Shown here: positions 18,085 through 26,792 of the stretch, piece by piece
How the letters are laid out: each line of letters starts with the position of its first letter
How positions within the stretch are numbered: the first letter of the stretch is position 1
NCBI RefSeq assembly: GCF_017357405.1
Contig: NZ_CP071597.1
Coordinates: forward strand, 3,658,001 to 3,722,000
Direction of reading: 5' to 3'
Source: Halomontanus rarus
GTDB lineage: Archaea > Halobacteriota > Halobacteria > Halobacteriales > Natrialbaceae
Length of the DNA stretch: 64,000 nucleotides
Notes under the pieces: generated by a model
Told to the model about the DNA's origin: nothing
What the model saw: only the letters and a program-made list of their open reading frames with translations
The model's database searches: none
Position numbers and translations under genes: made by a program

Positions 18085-20366
18085 CTGTAACTCACCTGTC
18101 CCATGACGTGGCGACTGGTCAACTCCGCGGACGCTTCCGAGTAGTCGAACAGGTCGATCATGGCGTCGATCGTTTTCTCCTTGACGGTCTCGGTCTCCGT
18201 CCCGCTCGGCGGGTCGTCCCACTGTCGGGGATCGAAGTCCTCGAACGTCCGTCGGACGTCGTCCCAGTCGTTGCTCTCGAGGACGGTCTTGATCACGGGA
18301 ATCGCCGTGAGGTCTACGTCCCCCACCGAGAAGTCCTCGTCGCGCTGTTCCCACGCGTGGCGGTTCAGCGCCGTGATGACCTTCTCGCTGCGGAAGTTCT
18401 TGACGCTCTCGCGGGGGAGGTTCCCCTCGTAGGCCGCCTCGGAGAAACGTCCGAGGTGTTCGACCTCGAAGAGCTTCATCTTCAGCGGATCGGGGTCGAC
18501 CTCCTCGCCGCGGTCGTTGTACAGCGTTTCGCCGGTTTCCCAGGCGTAGACGTGTTCGACGTACTCGGCGACGGTCTCTTCGTCGACGCGCTTTTCGTGC
18601 ATGATGGCGTCGACGACGTCCGCCTCCTGCTGGTCGAAGACGTGGTTCTTGACCGGAACGACGCGGTTCTCGTACTCCGAGCGTTCGCCCGTCGAGAACA
18701 CCGGCGCGTCGGACAGCCCCTCGGCCATCGTATTCAGGACGTCCCGCGGCATGATGACGTCCTCGACGGGGAACTCCGGATGGTGGCGATCCCGATCGGT
18801 CTGGAGCAGGTCGGCGAGGACGTCCCGGGTGTAGGTCACCGGAATGCCGTGCTCGCCGTTGTGGGCGTCGTCGTCGAAGTCGAACTCGTCCTTCTCGCTT
18901 CGAGTGTCTCCCTCCTGAAGGTAACCCTGATCGAAGATCAGCGCCTTGTCCACGAGGTCCAGTCCGGACGGCAAGTCCTCCTCGTCGAGTCGCGTCGCGA
19001 CGGCGTACAGCGCCGCGACTTCGATCGCGTGCGGTGCGAACTCGCGTTCGATGATCTCTCCCTCGCCGTCTTTGACCGCCACCCGAATCGGCTCGCGGAT
19101 CTTCTCGGCGAGTTCCTCGTAGGCCTCGGCCTCCCAGACGTCGGTCTCGCCGGTCAACTCCCGGCGGATGAGTTCCGCCTCGAGCGAGAGGTTCGTCAGG
19201 TAGCCGAACTGGTGTTTGTCCAGCCGTCGCTTGAGCGCCTTCAGCGGGTCCATCCCGTTCCGATCGGCGTGCTGGTTGAGCTGGGCCTCGAGGTCGGGGT
19301 TCGAGATGATCAGCAGCTGGGAGTCGACGTCCATGCCGATCCCCTTGTCCAGTTTCACCGATTGCTCGTCGGGGACGTTCAACAGCTTCTGCAGCAAGTC
19401 GGCGTGCTGGGCCGCGTCCTCGACGACGGTGAGGACGCCGTTGCCCTGCGAGAGCACGCCGTCGTAGGAGAAGGCCTGCGGGTTCTTCCGCCCGCGAGAG
19501 TCCAGTTCCTGGAGCATGCCGTGCATCCACGAGCCGACGAGGCGCTCCTTGGGCGGGCCGTCGTCCTCGCTGTGGAGGACGCCGACGCCCTGCCCGACGT
19601 CGACGACGTAGTTCTTCACGCGGAGGTGGTTCTCGTCTGCAAGCGCCGAGAACAACTCCTCGCGGCCCTGACGTCGGTAGCGCTCCTCGAGGAAGTCGTA
19701 GGCTTCCCGCGAGAAGGGGTCCAGTCGAGCGTCGACGGTGATCGGGACGTGGTCGTCGTGTTCGGCGTTGAGCTCCGCGAGCAGGTCGTCGCGGACGCTC
19801 TCGGGGAAGACCGACAGCGGGTGCGCTTGCACGGGGCTCTCGTACCAGTGTTCGTCGTCGTCGGCGGTCGGATCGCCGCTACCGTAGCTCAGGCCGCGAT
19901 CCTCGGCGCTGGCCGACTGGACGTTCCACTCGACGGTGTACCGACGGCCCTCGGGCGTCTTCGAGTACTCGCGGAGGCCGTTGACCAGACACCGCTTGAG
20001 TTCCGATTTGCCGGTCGCTGTCGGCCCCTCGAACCAGATGATCTTCTCGTCTTTCCCCCGTCCGGCGGCGATCGAGCGGAGGTCGTCGACGAACCCGTTC
20101 AGGACTTCGGTGTTGCCGAGGATGGCGTGTTCACCGTCGTTGTGCGGGTCGTCGAAGAAGCGGTAGCGCTGCTTCTCCTCGCCCTCCTCGACCACCGTTC
20201 GCGTGCCGGCGGCCTCGATCGCCGATAGCAGGTACTTCGAAGCGTGGGCAGCGATCGAGGGGTTCTCGAAGACGCGGTCGACGTACGCCGCGAGGCTCAT
20301 CGGTTCCTCGTAGGTCTCTTCGAGGGCGCGGTCGGCGTCGCTGACGTAGTCGGTGCCTCGAGTCAT
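18075..20366 (-). CDS. prkA2: PrkA-type serine kinase/AAA protein, second paralog
   Basis: A 763-residue PrkA family protein. The P-loop GPTATGKS is at residues 114-121, followed by the PrkA AAA-like core with a Walker-B-like [12 protein letters not shown] segment and [17 protein letters not shown]. The C-terminal half has the kinase-like PrkA region ([20 protein letters not shown] [11 protein letters not shown]). The ATG at 20366 was chosen, two bases before the stop codon of the upstream prkA. It is clearly different from the first PrkA: longer, with a divergent N-terminal 100 residues and P-loop. Bacterial PrkA/YeaG is a Ser kinase or AAA+ protease active in nutrient and stress responses. 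Confidence 0.9.
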   Translation of the reverse strand: MTRGTDYVSDADRALEETYEEPMSLAAYVDRVFENPSIAAHASKYLLSAIEAAGTRTVVEEGEEKQRYRFFDDPHNDGEHAILGNTEVLNGFVDDLRSIAAGRGKDEKIIWFEGPTATGKSELKRCLVNGLREYSKTPEGRRYTVEWNVQSASAEDRGLSYGSGDPTADDDEHWYESPVQAHPLSVFPESVRDDLLAELNAEHDDHVPITVDARLDPFSREAYDFLEERYRRQGREELFSALADENHLRVKNYVVDVGQGVGVLHSEDDGPPKERLVGSWMHGMLQELDSRGRKNPQAFSYDGVLSQGNGVLTVVEDAAQHADLLQKLLNVPDEQSVKLDKGIGMDVDSQLLIISNPDLEAQLNQHADRNGMDPLKALKRRLDKHQFGYLTNLSLEAELIRRELTGETDVWEAEAYEELAEKIREPIRVAVKDGEGEIIEREFAPHAIEVAALYAVATRLDEEDLPSGLDLVDKALIFDQGYLQEGDTRSEKDEFDFDDDAHNGEHGIPVTYTRDVLADLLQTDRDRHHPEFPVEDVIMPRDVLNTMAEGLSDAPVFSTGERSEYENRVVPVKNHVFDQQEADVVDAIMHEKRVDEETVAEYVEHVYAWETGETLYNDRGEEVDPDPLKMKLFEVEHLGRFSEAAYEGNLPRESVKNFRSEKVITALNRHAWEQRDEDFSVGDVDLTAIPVIKTVLESNDWDDVRRTFEDFDPRQWDDPPSGTETETVKEKTIDAMIDLFDYSEASAELTSRHVMGQVSYRWD

Positions 20367-20367
20367 G

Positions 20368-22440
20368 TTAGTCTTCGATCTCTGCTTTGGCGACTTCCGC
20401 ACCGGCGAACTCGAGCACCTCCTTCGCGCCGTCCTCGGAGTACCCTTGTTCGATCAGCGCGTCGATCCAAGCGCTGCGTTCGTCGTCGTCGAACTCGTTC
20501 GCGCTCACCAGCGCGGAGAAGTTGATGTTGTGCTTCTTGTCCTCCCAGAGTTTGCGCTCGAGTGCACGGCGCAGGCGCTCGTTGTCCTGCGGATTGAACG
20601 TGGTTCCCTCGCGGGCGCGGCGGGAGACCCAGTTCGACACCTCCTGTCGGAAGTCGTCCTTGCGGTCCTCGGGGATGTCGAGTTTCTCCTCGACCGAGCG
20701 CAGGAAGGTCTCGTCGGGTTCCTGCTCGCGTCCGGTCAACTCGTCCTCGACGGTGTCGTCGTCGATGTAGGCCATCACGTGGTCCATGTACTTCTCGCCC
20801 TGGCGCTGGATCTCGTCGATGTCGTACGCGAGGGCGTGGCGGACGTCCTCGATGGCCCGCTCGCGGTACTCCTCTCGCACCGTCTCGAGGTAGCGGTAGT
20901 ACTTCTCGAAGTTCTCCTCGGGGATGGAGCCGTGGTGTTCTAAGTTCTCCTCGAAGAAGTTGAACACCGTCAGCGGCGAGAGGAAGCCCCGGGAGCGGTG
21001 TTTCGAGTCCATGATCGCTTCGGCGATCTCGTCGCCGATGAAGCGGGGGGAGACGCCGACCATCCCCTCGCCGATCTCGGCTTTGGCTGCGGCCTCCTCG
21101 CGGAGTTTCTTGATGTCGATGTCGTCGCCCTCGTCGATCTCGCCGTTGTAGGCTTTGGCCTTCGAGAGGAGGTCGACCAGTTCGGTATCGGGTTCCTCGA
21201 TCCGGGTGAGGACGCCGAACAGCCCCGCCATCTCCAACGTGTGTGGCTCGACGTTGATGTCGGGAACGTCGGCGTTGTTGAGCATCTTCTGGTAGATCTG
21301 GGCCTCCTGTTCGTAGGAGAGGACGTACGGGAAGTCGATCCGCTTCGTGCGGTCGTTGAACGCCTCCATCTTCTCGTCGCCCTTCTTGTCCTTGTACTCG
21401 GGCATGTTCGTCCGCCCGACGATCACCTGGTCGATGTCGATCCGCGGGTTGTTCTTGGGCTTGATCGTCATCTCCTGGGTCGCGTGGAGGAAGTCGTAGA
21501 GGAACTCTCGCTGGAGTTTGAGTAGTTCTTCCCCACTGAAAATGCCGCGGTTGGCGTTACAGAACGCCCCCGAGTAGTCGAACGCCCGCGGGTCGGACTC
21601 GCCGTAGACGGCGATCTTCGAGTAGTTGACGTCGCCGGTGAGTTCGGTCTCGTCCTGGTTCTTCTTGTCCTTGGGTTCGAAGGTCTCGAGACCCTGGCGC
21701 TTGTTCTCGTCGGCGACGAACCGGATTATCTCGACGTGGTTCTCGAGGACGGACTGGAGGTCGTCCTCGTAGTGGGCGAGGAGCCTGTCCATGTAGAACT
21801 CGCTCTCGGGGTCGAGACTCTGCTCGTTGCGGATGGTGTAGGGTGCGTCGAGGCGCTCGTTTAAGTCGTCGATCACCGACTGGCGCTGTTCGAGCGGCAG
21901 GAGGACGAGCGGATCCTGATTCATCGGCGACCGGACCGTGTCGTCGGCGGGGTCCTGGTCGTTGACGACGTCACAGAGGTTGGTCCAGCGGAAGGTGTAC
22001 ATCCGGCCCTCCTCGCTGAGCGTGTAGTCTTCGAAGTACTTGCGGACCTGTTTGTCGAAGTGGGACTTCCCCGAGCCCACCGGTCCGAGCAGGAGTTTGA
22101 TCCGGCGTTCCGGTCCGAGTCGCCGGGCACCCGATTTCACCTTGTTGACGAACTCGTGGATCGACTGGTGGATCACCCTGCCATAAAAGGTGTTCTCCCC
22201 GTCGTTCAACGGGTCCTCGCTCGCGAGCGTGTACTCGACGACACCCTCCGTTTCGTCGTAGGTGGTGCCGTAGTAGTCGAACATATCCGCGACCCGCTGG
22301 TGGGCGTTGCGGGTGATCTTCGGGTCCTCGTAGGCTTCCTCGAGGTACCAGTCGAACGATTTGGTCTCCCGCAGGTCCGCGGGCATCGACTTCTGGTATT
22401 CGGTACTCAGATTCTCGAGCGTCTCGATGTCACCGGTCAT
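20368..22440 (-). CDS. prkA1: PrkA-type serine kinase/AAA protein, first paralog
   Basis: A 690-residue PrkA family protein and first gene of the operon. The N-terminus SFDWYLEEAYEDPKITRNAHQRVADMFDYYG is the family's conserved opening. The P-loop GPVGSGKS is at residues 119-126, and the core includes GDVNYSKIAVYGESDPRAFDYSGAFCNANRG and QVIVGRTNMPEY. The C-terminal kinase-like region ends with ALIEQGYSEDGAKEVLEFAG. The start was set at the ATG at 22440 (MTGDIETL); an ATG at 22470 would add ten variable residues. No TATA box lies within 50 bp, so a leader of about 300 nt is likely. Confidence 0.92.
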   Translation of the reverse strand: MTGDIETLENLSTEYQKSMPADLRETKSFDWYLEEAYEDPKITRNAHQRVADMFDYYGTTYDETEGVVEYTLASEDPLNDGENTFYGRVIHQSIHEFVNKVKSGARRLGPERRIKLLLGPVGSGKSHFDKQVRKYFEDYTLSEEGRMYTFRWTNLCDVVNDQDPADDTVRSPMNQDPLVLLPLEQRQSVIDDLNERLDAPYTIRNEQSLDPESEFYMDRLLAHYEDDLQSVLENHVEIIRFVADENKRQGLETFEPKDKKNQDETELTGDVNYSKIAVYGESDPRAFDYSGAFCNANRGIFSGEELLKLQREFLYDFLHATQEMTIKPKNNPRIDIDQVIVGRTNMPEYKDKKGDEKMEAFNDRTKRIDFPYVLSYEQEAQIYQKMLNNADVPDINVEPHTLEMAGLFGVLTRIEEPDTELVDLLSKAKAYNGEIDEGDDIDIKKLREEAAAKAEIGEGMVGVSPRFIGDEIAEAIMDSKHRSRGFLSPLTVFNFFEENLEHHGSIPEENFEKYYRYLETVREEYRERAIEDVRHALAYDIDEIQRQGEKYMDHVMAYIDDDTVEDELTGREQEPDETFLRSVEEKLDIPEDRKDDFRQEVSNWVSRRAREGTTFNPQDNERLRRALERKLWEDKKHNINFSALVSANEFDDDERSAWIDALIEQGYSEDGAKEVLEFAGAEVAKAEIED

Positions 22441-22774
22441 GGTATCATTGGTCGTTGGTTGGTCCCCCATCGCCGTCCGGTTTGGCCCCCCATCCGAGAG
22501 ATGGACGATCGTCGGCGACGTGGACTGGTACGAGAGTGTCGTCTCGTCACGGGATTACGATCGGTTTTCGTCGGCATCCGTCTGCCATCGGTCGGCCGGT
22601 GCGTAGACCGTCGGCTCCTCGGAGCGTGCGAGTCGTGACGGGCGGCGGTTGGGTGTCGCATCATGTGTGAACCAGCACCACTCTGGACGGCGCGGCGACC
22701 TGGTCAACATCGTGCAACGGTACGCGTCGGGGACGGACGCGGAGTGGGATCGGTCCGACGGACGGATACCGATA

Positions 22775-22783
22775 GTATTTAAT
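22775..22783 (-). promoter_or_regulatory. Candidate TATA box of the prkA1-prkA2-yeaH-spoVR operon
   Basis: ATTAAATAC on the minus strand is the nearest good box upstream of prkA1, implying a 5' leader of roughly 310 nt. A second box at 22821-22830 could act instead. Confidence 0.4.
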
Positions 22784-22905
22784 GAGTGTGGAATCCATCT
22801 ACTTAACCTTAGCCCCAAAAGGTATTTATCAGGAGCATATTTCAGGCAATATCAGACAGAAACGTATATTGTGAGCGTATCACATGCCGTGATTCGAACC
22901 ACTCA

Positions 22906-22914
22906 GTATATAAG
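22906..22914 (+). promoter_or_regulatory. TATA box of the DUF5820-like gene
   Basis: GTATATAAG, a near-consensus archaeal TATA box, about 87 bp upstream of the ATG at 22997, implying a leader of about 60 nt. Confidence 0.5.
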
Positions 22915-22996
22915 TAAACGGCCTGCTCATCCCGGCAAACGCTCGCGCGCGCTCGATGACGACGGGGATTTACGGCCGCCGTTCGTCCCGCTACAT

Positions 22997-23398
22997 ATGA
23001 GCGACTACGCCGATCTCCCCGACGACTGGGTCGTCTGGAGCGACGAGGACGACGGCCGAACCGTCCTCGCCTTTCGTCCGGACGTCTTCAACGCCGACGA
23101 CTTTCCGGCCCCCTGTCTCCCGACGCTGTATCTCACCCACGGGAAACGCACTCGCCGTCCCGGCGGGAATCCCAACGACCGCGTCGTCGACACCGACTGG
23201 TACGTCACCCTCTACCTCGAGCCGGACGTCTATCTCCGGGACGAGGACAACCGCTTCGAGCGGCGAACCGACGCCGTCGACTACGCCGTCGACCTGGCCG
23301 GGCGGTTCGCCGACGGCGAAGTCGACTACCGGGACCTGTATCAGGTCCCCCGAGAGGAGTACTTCGAGAAACTCGACGAGTTGACCGGTGAGGAATGA
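22997..23398 (+). CDS. DUF5820-like haloarchaeal protein
   Basis: A 133-residue soluble protein. It starts MSDYADLPDDWVVWSDEDDG at the ATG at 22997; the open frame continues upstream but that part is AT-rich non-coding. Recognisable blocks are FPAPCLPTLYLTHGKR, DTDWYVTLYLEPDVYL and the C-terminal GEVDYRDLYQVPREEYFEKLDELTG. I associate it with the haloarchaeal DUF5820 family from memory. Function is unknown. Confidence 0.75.
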   Translation: MSDYADLPDDWVVWSDEDDGRTVLAFRPDVFNADDFPAPCLPTLYLTHGKRTRRPGGNPNDRVVDTDWYVTLYLEPDVYLRDEDNRFERRTDAVDYAVDLAGRFADGEVDYRDLYQVPREEYFEKLDELTGEE

Positions 23399-23492
23399 GT
23401 CGCGTTCGACCACTGGCGGCCGGAGATACCGACACACCCATCGCTCGAGCGGACGTGACGCTTAACCACGCGCACCGAGTAATTCCATCTAT

Positions 23493-23939
23493 ATGTCTAC
23501 GGTCACCCTGATCGGAACCCGCCTCGCCGAGCCCGGCACCGAGTTCGTCTACGAGGGCGAGGCCGACGGCTGCGCCGGCTGTCCATACCGCAGCCAGTGT
23601 CTCAACCTCGAGGAAGACACCCGCTACCGCGTCACCAGCATCCGCGAAAACGCACAGACCCTCGAGTGCGCCATGCACGACGGCGGCGTCCGCGCCGTCG
23701 AAGTCGAACCAGTCTCGGTGACGGCGAACGTCCCCTCGAAGGGTGCCTACGCCGGCAGCAAGACGGGTCTCAAGGGACCGTGTCCCTACGTCGAGTGTCC
23801 GAGCCACGAGTACTGCGAACCCGACGGCGTCTCCTTCGACGAGGAGTACCGCATCGACGAAATCTTCGGGGATCCGCCACACGAGGTCTGTCACCTCGAC
23901 CGGGCGCTGTCGCTGGTGGAGTTAGCGCTCAAGGAATAA
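23493..23939 (+). CDS. UPF0179 family protein
   Basis: A 148-residue archaeal protein with many cysteines: CAGCPYRSQC near residues 28-37, a lone C in LECAMHDGG, and CPYVECPSHEYCEPDG in the second half, then CHLDRALS. The pattern suggests metal or Fe-S binding. The family is conserved in euryarchaea with no assigned function. A TTAA element (23462-23465) lies about 30 bp before the ATG. Confidence 0.88.
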   Translation: MSTVTLIGTRLAEPGTEFVYEGEADGCAGCPYRSQCLNLEEDTRYRVTSIRENAQTLECAMHDGGVRAVEVEPVSVTANVPSKGAYAGSKTGLKGPCPYVECPSHEYCEPDGVSFDEEYRIDEIFGDPPHEVCHLDRALSLVELALKE

Positions 23940-24054
23940 CGGGGTCCAGCCGGTCGTCCATCGCCTCGTCCCTCTCGTCCTCCGTCGTCCCTCTACGCGC
24001 TCTCGGTCCGGGAGCGCTCTTCTGAAACCGTTCTTCGTGTCTCTCCCCGAAAGC

Positions 24055-24063
24055 ATTTAATTA
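24055..24063 (+). promoter_or_regulatory. TATA box of the lipoprotein gene at 24083
   Basis: ATTTAATTA centred about 24 bp before the ATG at 24083, consistent with a leaderless mRNA. Confidence 0.5.
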
Positions 24064-24082
24064 GGGACAGGAACGGTCCGGT

Positions 24083-25162
24083 ATGCAACGATTCGGCCGT
24101 CGCGACGTTCTCCGCCTGAGTGGCGTCGGTCTCGGCGCGTCGGCCGCGGGCTGTCTCGCCGATTTCGGGCCGCAGAACGCCGATACCGGACCCGGTGCCG
24201 GTCTCGAGGACGTCGAGATAACGCAGTACGGGATCGCTCACACGCCCAGCGCCGACGACGAGACCCCCGACGTGCTGGTGATCGACTCCGACGCGCGCGC
24301 TCGAGCGACGGTCGGCTTCCACAGCGCGGGCCCCTCGTACGTCGACGAGGTGAACGAGGTCCTTCGCGCCGTCGACTACGACGAGTCGGTGTTCGTCCTC
24401 GTCACGAGCGTTGGTCCGACCACCTGCCATCACCAACTCGAGATAACGAACGTCGCCGTCGAGGACGGAACGCTCGTCGGCGACGCCTCGATCGTTCGAC
24501 GAGAGCGCGGCGCGTGTCGCGACCGGACGACGTACCCGTCGGCGCTCGTCCGCGCGACGGTCCCGGAGGGCCGCGAGCCCCCGACGGACGCGACGTTCTC
24601 GATCACCGACGCCCGGGACGAAACCCACTCGGTCTCCGCGTCCGCGGACGACTCGCTCTCGCCGAGTCCGGCAGACCTCCCCGGCTCCGTCCGACCGGAC
24701 GGCGATCCCGCGACCGTTCCGCCGGCGCTCGAATGTGATACTGCGAAGTTCAAACGACTCGACGGACCGCCCCACGTCACGTGGGGCGATGGACGCGCGT
24801 TCTCGCTGCGCGTCGATCGGCTAGCGGTCGACCGCGGTGACAAGGTGACGGTCACGATGACGAACGTGACCGACGAACGGAAAGGGACCGGAACCGCCCG
24901 CCAGTTCGGTCTCGAGGTGTACACGGAAGCGGGCTGGCAGGAAACGCGGGGGTACACGACGGAGCATTTTGGATATAACGACGAAGGCATCCTTCACGAC
25001 CCGGGCGAGGGATTCGAGTGGACGCTCGAGATGACGGCGGCGGCGGGTCTCGACGACCAAGGCCACCGCGATCTCGAAGTGTGTCCCAACCCTCCGGCGG
25101 GGCGGTATCGATTCGTCTTTTCATCGGGATCGATCGCAGTCGCGTTCGATCTCCGCGAGTAA
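24083..25162 (+). CDS. Tat-type lipoprotein of unknown function
   Basis: A 359-residue exported protein. The N-terminus GRRDVLRLSG is a twin-arginine signal and SAAGC a lipobox, so the mature protein should be lipid-anchored on the outer face. The middle region (residues 45-190) is a beta-rich domain of unknown type. The C-terminal 120 residues (FSLRVDRLAVDRGDKVTVTMTNVTDERK ... GFEWTLEM ... PAGRYRFVF) look like an immunoglobulin-like beta-sandwich. No enzyme motif is visible. An isolated gene between UPF0179 and HxlR. Confidence 0.75.
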   Translation: MQRFGRRDVLRLSGVGLGASAAGCLADFGPQNADTGPGAGLEDVEITQYGIAHTPSADDETPDVLVIDSDARARATVGFHSAGPSYVDEVNEVLRAVDYDESVFVLVTSVGPTTCHHQLEITNVAVEDGTLVGDASIVRRERGACRDRTTYPSALVRATVPEGREPPTDATFSITDARDETHSVSASADDSLSPSPADLPGSVRPDGDPATVPPALECDTAKFKRLDGPPHVTWGDGRAFSLRVDRLAVDRGDKVTVTMTNVTDERKGTGTARQFGLEVYTEAGWQETRGYTTEHFGYNDEGILHDPGEGFEWTLEMTAAAGLDDQGHRDLEVCPNPPAGRYRFVFSSGSIAVAFDLRE

Positions 25163-25203
25163 TCGAGGTAGATTCGAGATTCGTTGCCGGTGTCTCGGTC
25201 CGA

Positions 25204-25551
25204 TTACGCCGTGGACTCGAGCCACTCGCCGGCCCAGCACTCGATCTCGTCGAAGATGGGTGCGAGCGACTCGCCCTTCTCGGTCAGGCTGTAGAAGGTC
25301 GCGATCGGGGAGTCCTCCTCGATCCGCCGATCGACGAAGCCCATCTCGCCGAGGTCGTCGAGCACACGCGAGAGCGTCCGGGCGTTCGCGCCGGTCGCCC
25401 GCTTGAGTTCGTTGAACCGGAGTTCGCCCTCGAGGAGTTCGTGGAGGACGGCCAGTCGCCACTGCGAGCCGATCTGCTCGAGGGATTCGATGACGGGACA
25501 GGCGTCGGGGTTCACTTTCTGAGAGGTCTGCTGTGGGAGTTCCGGTGACAT
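25204..25551 (-). CDS. HxlR-type winged-helix transcriptional regulator
   Basis: A 115-residue DNA-binding protein of the HxlR/MarR-like family. The diagnostic opening CPVIESLEQIGSQWRLAVLHELLEGELRFNEL starts near residue 18, with the helix-turn-helix in RATGANARTLSRVLDDLGEMGFVDRR and the wing in YSLTEKGESL. The N-terminal Cys of CPV is often redox-sensitive in this family. It lies divergent from the ABC exporter operon (265-bp gap), a possible target. Confidence 0.88.
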   Translation of the reverse strand: MSPELPQQTSQKVNPDACPVIESLEQIGSQWRLAVLHELLEGELRFNELKRATGANARTLSRVLDDLGEMGFVDRRIEEDSPIATFYSLTEKGESLAPIFDEIECWAGEWLESTA

Positions 25552-25816
25552 GGGTCGTACACCTGGATAGGCGGTCCACTCCTATAGCGGTTCGGTATCG
25601 AACCAGCTAACACAAGGTAAGCGCTCTTTTCCCTCGACCGCTACGAGGCGAGTGTGCCGTTACCGATCGGTCGTTCAGACTCGAGCCCTCGGTCGCCGGA
25701 CGGTCGAGCGGGTGCTCGAGTCTCCCTCGGATTCGGGTAGCGAAACGACTATCGAATATCCCGACTGTCACGGCCGCTAGCTTTTACTCGGGTCGATTCG
25801 TGTGTCGGTGTAATCG

Positions 25817-26689
<873 letters not shown>

Positions 26690-26710
26690 GGGTGAGGGTG
26701 GGGGTAGGGG
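26690..26710 (+). other. G-quadruplex-forming motif in the exporter operon
   Basis: Four G-runs (26690-26692, 26696-26698, 26700-26704, 26707-26710) separated by 1-3 nt loops begin directly after the ATPase stop codon, on the coding strand, so the mRNA could fold a quadruplex. It is followed by a GCGAAC/GCGAGC hexamer array up to the next start codon. Confidence 0.55.
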
Positions 26711-26741
26711 TGAGGATGATCCCGATCGACGGTACGGAAAA

Positions 26742-26790
26742 CGTGACCGCGAACGCGAAGGCGAACGCGAACGCGAGCGTGAGCGTGAGC
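26742..26790. repeat. GCGAAC/GAGCGT hexanucleotide array
   Basis: Seven to eight consecutive six-base units (GCGAAC, GCGAAG, GCGAGC, GTGAGC) fill the spacer before the permease ATG at 26793. Confidence 0.65.
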
Positions 26791-26792
26791 CG

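Larger units (their letters stand above)
22441..22996. other. 556-bp divergent intergenic region (prkA1 / DUF5820-like gene)
   Basis: No convincing gene. The prkA1-proximal 300 bp are GC-rich without a promoter. From about 22775 to 22920 the sequence becomes AT-rich and carries promoter-like boxes for both directions: ATTAAATAC (22775-22783) and GATAAATACC (22821-22830) for the minus strand, GTATATAAG (22906-22914) for the plus strand. A tRNA T-arm-like GTGATTCGAACCAC occurs at about 22889-22902. Confidence 0.7.

Noticed and set aside
18085..19530. N-terminal 480 codons of the long minus-strand frame leading into yeaH
   Set aside because: It is prkA2 read in another frame (Arg/Gly-rich), and the YeaH family starts at the ATG at 18084.
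18108..20228. 706-codon open frame on the plus strand opposite prkA2
   Set aside because: High-GC codon bias leaves the antisense frame open. The composition (Val/Leu/Arg-rich, not acidic) and absence of motifs contrast with the clear PrkA reading on the minus strand.
26742..26790. Hexamer array considered as a CRISPR fragment
   Set aside because: Units are six bases with no spacers; no cas genes in the window.
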